DNA of 64,000 nt, from positions 1-64,000 of the forward strand of contig JANSLP010000145.1 in assembly GCA_029298735.1 (NCBI GenBank), read 5' to 3'. The notes beneath the pieces are model-generated. The model was given only the letters and a program-made list of their open reading frames with translations. It was not told the DNA's origin and ran no database searches. The position numbers and the translations under genes were made by a program. This DNA is from Ophiostoma sp. CBS 140.51. Lineage: Eukaryota; Ascomycota; Sordariomycetes; Ophiostomatales; Ophiostomataceae. Numbering within the stretch: position 1 is the stretch's first letter; each line of letters opens with the position of its first letter. Shown here piece after piece: positions 8,627-17,864 of this stretch.

Positions 8627-11600
8627 TCAAGGCAGACGCAGCTCCGTCCGGTCGCCAACCTCGGCCACACGCTCAAGACCGTTCCACATGTAGCGCACAT
8701 GCAGGACCTTTTTGCCGCGAGAGCGGCGCTGCGAGCTCATTGCTGCTTCTTCATCATTCTGCTTCGTGCGGTAGTTGGGCGCCGGATCCCAGAAGCCCAG
8801 CAGACGGCCCTTTTGCAGACCAGCAGGGATATAAAGGTAGTCACTATCGGTGGCATCTGTGCCACTGCCTCCCGTCACAATCAATGCCGACACAGCGGCC
8901 GTGACGTCGGCAACCTCATAATCGGGAGCCCAGCCGTTGCGCGAAGCCATGGCCGTGACGGGCGGGCTGGCTGCAATACCGTGGCCTAGGCCACTGGTGG
9001 CGCTGTCGTGCCGGGCGTGGCCACCCTCCAAATCGTCAGGGTCGTCGGCCAGGGCCACACCGTACTTGGCGCTGATAATAACCAGCTCGTTGCGGCGGTT
9101 GCTTCCGTCACCGTCATCAAGGCTCCGAATATCCGACCGCTGCCGCATCTGGCGTTCCAGCACGCGCTGTGCGTCGACGGCCGAGGCCAGAATCATAGTC
9201 AGCTCGTCAGCTTCGGCGCGGTGGCGGGTGATGGCCTGTTCTTCTTCTTCATCAAAGACAAAGTCGGACCCCGTGTCGGTGTCCTCAGTCTCTACGACCT
9301 CACCCCTAAGAGCACGCTTCCTGGCCCGCGCCTTGGCCCGTGACGACTTCCACTGCTTGGCAGCAGCACGCCAGTAGATGCGGGCGACTTCGCGGACAGC
9401 CATCACGGCCATGGGGACAATGGCAACGTAGGCAAAGAGCTTTGCGGCAGTGTGGGAGACCGGGAGAGAAGACGAAGAAGCAAGAGAAAGCGGGCTCGGC
9501 AGCAGCAAGAAGGGTAGCTTGATGCGCTGGCCCAAGCGTGACCAGTACAGAGAAATGTGGACATTGCCGCTTCCTGCACTCAGTGCCACCTCAAGACCAA
9601 TCTTGGGCGGCGTCGTGCTAGCGGGTGTGCTGCTGCGGAAGCTGGTGGTGGCGTTGCTGGTCCAGGCGTTGCGGAGGCCCCACCAGCGGACAGGTGCAAG
9701 AGCACGGACAGCGATGTAGCCGTCAGAGAAGTAACGGTCAGCGGCACACAGTTCCGCTTCAACACGAACGGCGCGCTGTGGTGACTGGCGCTGGCGGCGT
9801 CCACGAGGGAAGTTGGTAGCTGGAGTAGAAGGGGGAGTACGCCAGAGAGGTGTCAAAAAGACAGTGCGTCCATAGCGGAGGTAGGCAGCTGCGGAACCAT
9901 AGCCCGTGGTGGCAGCTGAGACAGTCCAGGTGCCGTGCGACGGAACAGGGTTGCGGCGGTCAGAGGAGTAAGTAGCAACACTGCCGAGGGTGCCCATATC
10001 AATGTCGACCCCTTTGAGACCGCGGTCGGCGGGGCCTGTGAGAGGACGACCGGAGTGCAAGCCTAACTGGTGAGGGCTCATACTGTAACCGACCTCGACC
10101 ATGGGTGGGATAAAGGGGGTGAAGAGGGAGGCGGCAGCCGAAGACGAAGTCAAGGACGACCACCAAGAGTTGCCGCTATCAGCACACAAGAAGAGGTTGC
10201 CGCTGCCGACGCGGCGTGAGAGGCCAAGACCGAAGCGGGGGACGATGGGAGACGACGGCAGGTTCGAGAACAGCGACGACTCGCCGGTCTGCATCATTAC
10301 TTCAGCATTGATGGGTTCGTGGCTACAGCCAAAAACGCTGCGTTCGAGGTTCTGGATGGCGGTAGGGAGTTGCACGGTCTGGGCGACACGGGCCGTGACG
10401 GCCACGCGCGGCAGGACTTCCGTCTCGAGATCGACCACGACGGATGGCGGCGGGGGGCCAGGTGCGCTTCCCGGCGGATTGGCGAGTGCACTGCCGGTCC
10501 AGAACTCCTGGCGGTAGCCGAGCACAACACAGCCGCTGGCACGGGTGTGCGCTAGTTGAGCGATGCGGGCCGGGCCGAGGACTTCGGGCAAGAGCGGCTG
10601 GTATCGGTCGCCCAACGGGAGAATAGCACCAGCGGCAGCGGCAGCCGTTGACAACGAGTAAGTCGAAGCGGACAGGCTCACAATGGGAATGCCACAGCGA
10701 ATAGGCCAGAGGGGCTGGTCGACCGCAGCACCACCAGCCGAGGATTGGCGGCGGGTATAAAAGTAGGTGCGGCCATCGCGGCTCTTAAAGGAGTTTTGCG
10801 TCGCGGCTCCGGAACCAACTCCGTAGCGCTCGTGCAAAATGCGGCGGACACGCTGAATACGGCACTGAAGCTGGAATAGGCTGGCCTCGGTGTATTGGCG
10901 AAGGGTGGGCAGGCCGACGCGGACGGACTGCGTGAGGGAGTAGTCAAACGAGGCGACGTTGGGTGCAGTCGGAAGAAGCTGGCCAGGACGGCGGTCAAGA
11001 CCGCCCGAGACGGTGTAGCGCGCACCGAGGTCGGTCGTCGTCTGGAAATCGTACTTGCGAACAAATGCTGGGCCCTGCGTTTGAGGGTAGGCGGCCGGTG
11101 TTGTGCTGGCCGTGCCAGCCTTTTCGGACTTCTTAATCTTGCCGCCTTCCACCTCGCTCTCGATATCATCGTCAAGATCGTTGGCAGTTTGGTCGTCCTC
11201 CAAATCATCGAGGTAGCGGTCGTACTCGAGGCGGCGGATTGGGTCAATTAGCGTCTCAAACGCGTTCTGGACCTCCAAGAAGTAGGCGGCTGCAAAGGGC
11301 CGGAGGGCGGTGGGCATCAAGTTCGTCTTGTTGGGATTGCTGCTGCTCTGAGAGGGCGCACTTCCGTTGCTGATGGCGCTGTTGAGAAGACGGAACAAGC
11401 GGAAGTAGGCGGCACGGATCTGGGCACCACTTGGAGGCGGGAACTGCTCGCGCGAGAGGCAGAAGATGTCATAGTACGTGCGGTGAATTGGGGCGACCGG
11501 GATGCGTGCAGGCGGCACAGCCGTAGCGTACGACTGGGTTGCTCCGCCAAGGCCCGGCCGTGGTCCACGCTGCGAAGGAGGCAGGACGGGAACCGGCAAA

Positions 11601-12613
11601 CGGAGAGGGTCTTGGAGCTCGTCGAGGAGTTCGGCGTCGCGAGACGGCGACTTTTGGCTGCCGCCATCGGCACCAATGACGGTCACATCGGCAGATGAGG
11701 CAGCACGGCTCCGCTTAGGCTTGGTGGGTGTCGATCCGGGCGTATCGGCGTCGTCTGTGAGGTCATTGTCATCGTTGTTGCCGCTGCCGTCGTCACGGCC
11801 GCCGCCAATTGTGGCTGTATCGTCTTCGTCCTCGTTCTCTTCCAAGACCGTGCTGTAGGCTCCACCCAGATACTCCTCCTCAGGCTGCCACGGCGAGCCC
11901 TGCAGACCGTTGCCGCCGACAGATGAAGCTGTGGGCGTCATGCTGCCAAGCTCGGCAAAGGGGTCTAGCCCACTGCCTCCACCGCCAATGCTCGCTGCAG
12001 CCGCTGCCGCTGCCTCGTATCCATCATAGCCATAGAGAGAGGGTGCCCGCGCCGTACCGACGGAGAAGATGGACTGGGCGTCAAAGATGGACGAGGCACT
12101 GTCGTCGAAGCCGAAATCGAGCACGCTGCGGGTCGAGGCGAACTGGTCGGTCAACGAGAAGCGAGACTCGCTGGCACGGCCGGCAAGGTTGCCATAAATG
12201 CCGCCCGTGTTGGTCGAGGGGCCCGGGTCGGTAGCGGGGGGCTGTAGGGTGGAAGACGAAGAGTGAGAGGAGGACGAGTGAGAGGATGAACCACCCGACT
12301 TTCGCGAAGAGGAATGTCTCTCGTGTCTGTCGGACGGCGTTGACGGAGCCAGCGATTCTCTCGAACGGTTGCTGCTGCTGCCCGAAATGCGGTGGAGCGA
12401 GGAGGACGAGCGGTTCGAGGGCGCGCTGCTATGGCTGCTGCTGCTGTGACGGGAGCTGCGGTGGCGGGAAGACAGCGAGGACGAAGAGCCGTTGGACACG
12501 GAGTCCGAGGAGTACGGATTGTTTGACGAAGAAGAAGAGGAAGAACCGTCTTTGGAGCTTCGGTGGTGGGATGTCGACGACGAGCGCGAGGAGCGCCGCC
12601 GAGAGTCGGACAT
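8627..12613 (-). CDS. DNAJC11-like protein with degenerate J domain
   Basis: A single exon of 1328 residues; the start is the ATG opening MSDSRRRSS, as the upstream frame is pyrimidine-rich leader. Residues 1-270 are Ser/His/Arg-rich low complexity, then acidic disordered sequence. Residues about 377-470 follow the J-domain helix pattern (YYDIF at the start, YFLEVQNAFETL and PIRRLEYDRYL at the end), but the HPD tripeptide needed to stimulate Hsp70 is absent. A long beta-rich middle follows, then a hydrophobic segment near 1050-1080, a basic coiled stretch and a C-terminal module with LLGFWDP and a closing LHVRYMWNG...LRLP. That module matches the DUF3395 end of DNAJC11 (LPGFYDP...LRIP), a mitochondrial outer-membrane partner of MICOS/SAM. 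A role in cristae or membrane bridging is inferred from the family. It is more than twice the length of animal DNAJC11. Confidence 0.75.
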   Translation of the reverse strand: MSDSRRRSSRSSSTSHHRSSKDGSSSSSSSNNPYSSDSVSNGSSSSLSSRHRSSRHSSSSHSSAPSNRSSSSLHRISGSSSNRSRESLAPSTPSDRHERHSSSRKSGGSSSHSSSSHSSSSTLQPPATDPGPSTNTGGIYGNLAGRASESRFSLTDQFASTRSVLDFGFDDSASSIFDAQSIFSVGTARAPSLYGYDGYEAAAAAAASIGGGGSGLDPFAELGSMTPTASSVGGNGLQGSPWQPEEEYLGGAYSTVLEENEDEDDTATIGGGRDDGSGNNDDNDLTDDADTPGSTPTKPKRSRAASSADVTVIGADGGSQKSPSRDAELLDELQDPLRLPVPVLPPSQRGPRPGLGGATQSYATAVPPARIPVAPIHRTYYDIFCLSREQFPPPSGAQIRAAYFRLFRLLNSAISNGSAPSQSSSNPNKTNLMPTALRPFAAAYFLEVQNAFETLIDPIRRLEYDRYLDDLEDDQTANDLDDDIESEVEGGKIKKSEKAGTASTTPAAYPQTQGPAFVRKYDFQTTTDLGARYTVSGGLDRRPGQLLPTAPNVASFDYSLTQSVRVGLPTLRQYTEASLFQLQCRIQRVRRILHERYGVGSGAATQNSFKSRDGRTYFYTRRQSSAGGAAVDQPLWPIRCGIPIVSLSASTYSLSTAAAAAGAILPLGDRYQPLLPEVLGPARIAQLAHTRASGCVVLGYRQEFWTGSALANPPGSAPGPPPPSVVVDLETEVLPRVAVTARVAQTVQLPTAIQNLERSVFGCSHEPINAEVMMQTGESSLFSNLPSSPIVPRFGLGLSRRVGSGNLFLCADSGNSWWSSLTSSSAAASLFTPFIPPMVEVGYSMSPHQLGLHSGRPLTGPADRGLKGVDIDMGTLGSVATYSSDRRNPVPSHGTWTVSAATTGYGSAAAYLRYGRTVFLTPLWRTPPSTPATNFPRGRRQRQSPQRAVRVEAELCAADRYFSDGYIAVRALAPVRWWGLRNAWTSNATTSFRSSTPASTTPPKIGLEVALSAGSGNVHISLYWSRLGQRIKLPFLLLPSPLSLASSSSLPVSHTAAKLFAYVAIVPMAVMAVREVARIYWRAAAKQWKSSRAKARARKRALRGEVVETEDTDTGSDFVFDEEEEQAITRHRAEADELTMILASAVDAQRVLERQMRQRSDIRSLDDGDGSNRRNELVIISAKYGVALADDPDDLEGGHARHDSATSGLGHGIAASPPVTAMASRNGWAPDYEVADVTAAVSALIVTGGSGTDATDSDYLYIPAGLQKGRLLGFWDPAPNYRTKQNDEEAAMSSQRRSRGKKVLHVRYMWNGLERVAEVGDRTELRLP

Positions 12614-13578
12614 GGCGGGGGAAGGTACGATGGCGCGGGTTGTTGTTATGGTCGTCGGCTCGTTAGTGCTGGCAGAATGAAGGTAGCTATCTGTTATGGT
12701 AGGAGCTGCAATAGTAGAGGTAGAAGAAGGTAGGAACGACCAAGCGACCAATACGACTTTAAGGAAAGAGCGAACGAGAAGCAAGAAAACAAAAGGGAAA
12801 GAGCAAGTTGAAGAAGAATGGAAAGAAAGAAAAGAGCAATGCAGGGTCAGAATGCAGACAGATGTGGTTCGTTTAGTCCTGCCTGATCCTCGTTCATCCC
12901 GTTTTCCCCCTCCTTCCTGCAAACTGAACCGCAGCTGTAGCCCAAAAGCAAAATAATGCAAATAATGCACTGCAAATGGTTGGGCCGAAGGGTCCAACAA
13001 GACAGTCGTGTTTACGTGCCGTGCCGCCACAAGTGGGCAAGTCCCCAGTTGGCCCTCGCCAAATTTGGGTGCGTCCCTCTTTTCTTCGTCTCACCGCCTC
13101 GTCGTGCTCCATTGGCGTGCCTGACACTGCCTTGGCCGGCAATGAGGAGAGTGGGCTGCCAGTGGGCTGGGACAACTGGCAGTGGGCAGTTCTCCAAAAA
13201 AAAAGAGGCCAAAATTTCAAGGGAAAACAAATAGGCGTCAGCGTTAAAAGACAGGGATGGTCGGTCAGGCGCTGATGCGCTGATTGGCGTTGTGACAGGT
13301 AATTACATTGCAGAGAAAGGGAAGGGAAGGGAAGGAATACAACAACGAGAGCAAGATAATCCGGTTGGTCGTGCTTTGTAGGAGAGGCATTGCATTCCGT
13401 CACCTCTTAAATTCACTGATATTTATTTACTGAGTACTGTTTACGTTGTACACGGTGACCCAATTAGAGGAAAGATGGCTCTCGCTTTTGCTCGGATGCC
13501 TGTTGCTACAAGAAACTTGAGATCATGCAAGTCTATCGTCTATATTTTACTGTTCTGGCTTCTCTGTCAAGAAGACGC
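12614..13578. other. intergenic leader of DNAJC11-like gene
   Basis: No gene is supported. The minus strand is pyrimidine-rich from 12700 to 12860, typical of a fungal promoter/5' leader for the gene starting at 12613. The right part is the 3' flank of mcr1. Confidence 0.5.
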
Positions 13579-14848
13579 TTACAGCTTCAGAACCTGGTCC
13601 TTGTTGTAGCCCAGCTCCTGCAGAGCACCCGACAGCTCGCCCTGGTCCGAAGGCGACTTCTTGCCGCCCGAAATGGCCTTCATCAGGCCGGGAGGGCCGC
13701 AGACAAACACCTTGAAGTCGCCGTCCTTGGGCTCCGGCAGCACCTGCTTCAAAAGATCCTTAGTAATGTAGCCCTTGCCGCCCTGCCAGTCAGCCGACGG
13801 CTTCTCCAGCACATAGAACGTGCGGAACTGGCGCGGGAACGTGTTCTCCAGCTGGCGCAGCTCCTTGTGCAGCAGAATGTCCTCCTCGGCAATGTTGCCG
13901 TACACCAGCGTCACCTTGGTCTTGTCGTTCTCCGGGTTCTGCAGGACTGCCTTGATCAGCTGGTACATGGGCGTAATGCCCGTGCCGCCGGCCACGAGCG
14001 CAATCTGCTCGTGCTTGTTGGGCGCCCACTTGTACTTGACAATGGGGCCCTTGAAGTCCAGAGAGTCGCCGGGTGCCAGGCTGTGGATGTGCGTCGACAT
14101 GGTGCCGCCCTCGTAGCGCTTGACCATCAGGTCCAGGTGGCCCTGCTCGTCGGAGTTGCTGACGGCGGTGTAAGGGCGGATGACGGCCTTTTCGGCGCCC
14201 TCAGGCTTGAACTTGGTCAGCAGCGCGCTGGCGGCGTGCATGCCCGAGATCTGGTCCGCCTCGGGCAGCTTGAAGCGCACAAGCTTGGTGTTGTGGTTGA
14301 GCTCGTTAACGCTCTCGACCGTCAGCGGCACGAAGCCCTGGTCGCCGCCCCGGAAGGCCTCCTTGGCTGCCGACTTGGCCGCGCCGACAACATCGGCCGC
14401 CTTGTCCTTGACCTCCTCGGCCTTCTTCGCGGGCGTCGTGCCGGTCGTCGTCGACAGAATGTAGTAGCCGGCAGCGCCAATGGCGAGCGCCGCACCGGCG
14501 AGGACAACCGTGTTGTTGCTGCCGCCGCTGGGTTGGGGGGTCGTGGCGTAGCGACGGGTGGTCTGGAAGGTAGGGTTGCGTTAGTAAGGCAAGTAAACAG
14601 GGCGCAGAGGAGAGCTTCAAGCAGGTTCAGATGCAACTCCAAGCTTCATTGGACCCCAACCCCATTGTGGCTATCCACTGCTATGCGCTGGCTGTGCAAT
14701 TGGATGCAGACTCCCCTCGTCGGGAGTCTGACGTCAGGTTCCTTTGGGAGGAGGTTCTGAGCTTATTTTCGTCTTTTTTTCTCATTCTTACCTGCTTGAG
14801 AGGCGCCGAGGCCGCCAGGAGCGTGCGAGTTGCTGCGCGAGAAAACAT
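13579..14848 (-). CDS. mcr1: NADH-cytochrome b5 reductase, mitochondrial
   Basis: Spliced model join(13579..14562, 14792..14848) gives 346 residues, the usual Mcr1 length. Exon 1 (19 codons) encodes the start of the targeting sequence and joins in phase 0 across a 229-base intron (CAG|GTAAGA donor, ACTAAC branch, TTCCAG acceptor). Residues 38-54 are an Ala/Gly-rich membrane anchor. The catalytic part carries the FAD motif RPYTAVS (from R148), GGTMSTHIH, the NADH-binding GGTGITPMYQ (from 211) and the nucleotide loop CGPPGLM (from C307). It passes electrons from NADH to cytochrome b5 and related acceptors at the outer membrane or intermembrane space, supporting sterol and ascorbyl-radical reduction. 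Confidence 0.95.
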
Positions 14849-16103
14849 TGTATCCGAGAGAAAGGTATCCGTGGAAAGGTTGAAGGGAAATTATGCGTGG
14901 AGAGAGAGAAGAAGGGAAAGAACGGAAAGAAGCTCAAAACAAAACGAGAAAAATACGTAAAGCGCCAAAAAGCTGGAGAAGTGGGAAGGGAACGGCACGC
15001 AATTACTGCTCCGTTTGCGCTACAACGATCCGTGCTCCGGCGAAGGTTTGACAAAGCAGCCCAGAAAAAAAGTTGGAAAAAAGACCTTGCTGCGGGGAGC
15101 TTTCTGGGCTTTCTGGGCTCTTGAGGTTCTTGAAGGCGCTCTAGTCGTATATCCGAGCTTTAAAGCTGCGCGAAAACAAGACAAGACAAAAAGGTCCGCC
15201 CCGGCTGCCGGCTATGACGAAGCAAGAAATTATTCCAGCTCCTCCAGGTTTGTTTTACAAACAAGGCGGACGAAAAAAGGACGAAAGCTGAGAGAGGGAA
15301 AGGCGAAACGATGCAACCGAAACGGCAAAAATGCACACTAAACACAAATCAGCCTCATAGTGGTGCTCCATCGCGGAGAGCTTTTGCATAACTGTCCGCA
15401 TTCATGGCGTTATCAGTCGACACACGTGATACTCTTTGGTGGGACGATCGATTGTACTTTGTCAAAGACAACAGACGACGTTCGACAATCAACAATCGAC
15501 AAGAGAAGGACAAAAGGACGAAAGGACAAAAGGGCAAGTAGGATCAAAAAGACACGACAATAATCAAATCGTTATTCAATATGAAGAATGGAAAGCCCCG
15601 TGCTTCCCTTTGTGCTCCTCTCCTATGCCAGGTTTCTCCAATTTTATCCTAGGAATGACATGCATCGTCTTTGAAAATATGAAATATGAGAGACATAAGG
15701 CAAAACAATATAAAGAGAAATAAAACATTGTAAATAAAAACGGCGAAGCGAAGAGAACGCCACCCCGTAGCAACCGCCCCCGAAACACAGCGCAAAGCAG
15801 TCGTTAGAGATGGAATAAAAAAACGCAGTAGAATAATAAGACGGGCAACCGGGTAACGGAGAGGAGAGGAGAAGCAAGAACTCTTGTAAAAAGTGGCCCA
15901 CTTCACACTCCCTGACCCATAACACCCCAACTGCCGTACAGGATATCAGCAGAAGAATAACATGATGAAAAACATGACCAAACACACAATGATGGTAGTA
16001 TACAGAAAGATAATGGGGGATAATAGATGGAGAGTTATAGATAATAGTGTGGGCATGAGAGGTTTCTTATATAGGAGTGACAGTGAGAAAGCTTAGAGCG
16101 ACA
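14849..16103. other. intergenic, purine-rich, no gene
   Basis: Only short, compositionally biased open frames occur. The plus strand is strongly purine-rich between 14860 and 15560, so the mcr1 leader on the minus strand is pyrimidine-rich. The right part is AT-richer 3' flank of the SH3 gene. Confidence 0.45.
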
Positions 16104-17864
16104 CTATTCTTCGCCGGTGGCAGCCGCTGTGCTCGCAGGTGCCACGGCAGCAGCCGCCTCGGCTGTTTCTTCAGCAGCATCGTCCGGCAGCGACCCAAGC
16201 GTCGACGGGACATGGCTCTCGCCGCTCTTCTTCGCCGTCACGTCCTGGCTGCCGCGCCGCATCATGCCCACGTCCTGGTGGTTGAGTAGCGTCGGCGTAT
16301 TAGCCTGTGATCCGCCACGTTGTCCGTGGTAGTGGATGACCTGCGGTGGTGTCTGGCCCGCTTGGGTACCGAGCAGGTGCTGTGGGTAAGGGTCCAGATC
16401 TTTGCTCGAGGTCGAAAAGGTCGATACGATCGGCTGATGGTATCCGTTCGAGACGTTGCTCGGTGTCGGTGTGTGACCGGCACTAAAGCCCGGACCTTGG
16501 CCTTGCTGGTGCTCGGCCTGTGTGGGCGTACCGCCGTCGTTAGGGCTGGTCGCGCCGCCGCCCTCGGCAGCCACAACCACCTGCCCGGTCAAGCTGGTCA
16601 TGCCGCCCTCAATATCCCGCAGCAGGCGCACATATTCCTCAGGCACAAGGCCACTCTCTTGTGTCTTGGGGTCCATGGCCACCAGCCAGCCTTGGCCGTG
16701 CCGGTAGGACACCCAAATAATCTGGCCCTCAACGAGGGGCAGCTCGTTTTCGTTTTCGCGAGCAAAGTCGAACAGGGCAACCGCCTTGCCGTGCATCTCC
16801 TCGTCGGGCGAAGTAATCGTAAATTGGTAATCACGGGAGTACCGCGACTGGTCGTCTTCCCGGTAATCGGGCGATGAGATTGGGCTCGAAGCGTCGGATG
16901 TGGGACGGTACCCGCCGTAGTTGTGGGGTGGCTGCAACTGGTAGGGGTTGGTGGAGTGTCGTGCCTGATCGGGGGGATATGTGACGAATTCACCGCCCGG
17001 TCCGTTCGCCTCGTCGCCTTCTTGGTTTACGTAGTATCGCTCGCTTCCGTCGCCGCTTGTGCCCACGTAGTAGCCCCGCTCCCGGTCGTAGTTTTCGGGG
17101 TTCAAAACAGCCGAATCGTGGCCGCCAGCGCCAACCCCATGGCCATGGCCGTGGGATGCGCCTACATGGCCAACACCGTTACCGGCACTCTCACCGTACT
17201 CGTCACGCGAGCTCCGTGACCGGCTATGCCCATGCCCGTATGCGCCTGATGCGGACTTGTGTTTCCGGTGCCGCGAGCTGACGACAGGGCTCTGTAGGTC
17301 CTCGTCTTCACTCCAGGGTGGACCGTCCGCTAGTAGAATGGGAGGAATGTCGGTTGCGCGCCGAAACGAGTCGCTCGTCCACGAGCCGGTCTCCCAGCCG
17401 CCCTTGGAGTCCCAGAACACAGGTGGATCAGAAAGACGCCGTTGTGACTGTGAGTCTATTGACGGTGTCATGAGGGCTGACGGTGGCCGCGACGGTTCTG
17501 GCGGTGGGCCATAGTGAAGCGGGTGGGTGGAAGGGTAGGCGAAGTCCCGGACCAGTGTATATGGCAGGCTGGAGGGGTAGATTGGAAAGACGTGTGATGC
17601 CGGGCGCGACCGCGGTGGGATCGAGCCTGTCGAGTATTGTGACAGGCGGTTCCTCGAAGCGTGCGACATTGGCCTTGTCAGGTTGGTTCGGCGCGCCGGC
17701 GGAGGCGGAGATGTCACCAGTGGTGGAAGTGGAGGGTGGTTTGGATTATTAGGAGGAGGTGAAGATGGGTTGTTCGAGGAGATGGGATCGTCGTTGATCG
17801 TGGGGGCAGTTGCCGGTGGCGACGTTGCTGGTGAGGAGGTGGAAGGTGATACGATCGCTGCCAT
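16104..17864 (-). CDS. nbp2: SH3-domain protein, Nbp2-like
   Basis: A single exon of 586 residues starting at the only in-frame ATG near the left edge. Residues 1-350 are Pro/Ser-rich disordered, with His/Gly-rich stretches. One SH3 domain spans about 357-415, with ALFDFARENENELPLVEGQ, the ISYRHGQGW-like segment (here VSYRHGQGWLVA) and GLVPEEYV. These are hallmarks of yeast Nbp2, an adaptor linking phosphatase Ptc1 to the HOG and cell-wall MAP-kinase pathways. The C-terminal 170 residues are low-complexity Gln/Ala/Thr-rich. The fungal protein is much longer than yeast Nbp2 (236 residues), so orthology rests on the SH3 domain alone. Confidence 0.78.
   Translation of the reverse strand: MAAIVSPSTSSPATSPPATAPTINDDPISSNNPSSPPPNNPNHPPLPPLVTSPPPPARRTNLTRPMSHASRNRLSQYSTGSIPPRSRPASHVFPIYPSSLPYTLVRDFAYPSTHPLHYGPPPEPSRPPSALMTPSIDSQSQRRLSDPPVFWDSKGGWETGSWTSDSFRRATDIPPILLADGPPWSEDEDLQSPVVSSRHRKHKSASGAYGHGHSRSRSSRDEYGESAGNGVGHVGASHGHGHGVGAGGHDSAVLNPENYDRERGYYVGTSGDGSERYYVNQEGDEANGPGGEFVTYPPDQARHSTNPYQLQPPHNYGGYRPTSDASSPISSPDYREDDQSRYSRDYQFTITSPDEEMHGKAVALFDFARENENELPLVEGQIIWVSYRHGQGWLVAMDPKTQESGLVPEEYVRLLRDIEGGMTSLTGQVVVAAEGGGATSPNDGGTPTQAEHQQGQGPGFSAGHTPTPSNVSNGYHQPIVSTFSTSSKDLDPYPQHLLGTQAGQTPPQVIHYHGQRGGSQANTPTLLNHQDVGMMRRGSQDVTAKKSGESHVPSTLGSLPDDAAEETAEAAAAVAPASTAAATGEE

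Noticed and set aside
12480..12600. GAA/GAC-rich stretch as a microsatellite
   Set aside because: It codes for the Ser-rich N-terminus of the DNAJC11-like protein on the minus strand.
13525..14760. 411-codon open frame antisense to mcr1
   Set aside because: Leu/Val/Arg-rich shadow that spans the mcr1 intron; no domain.
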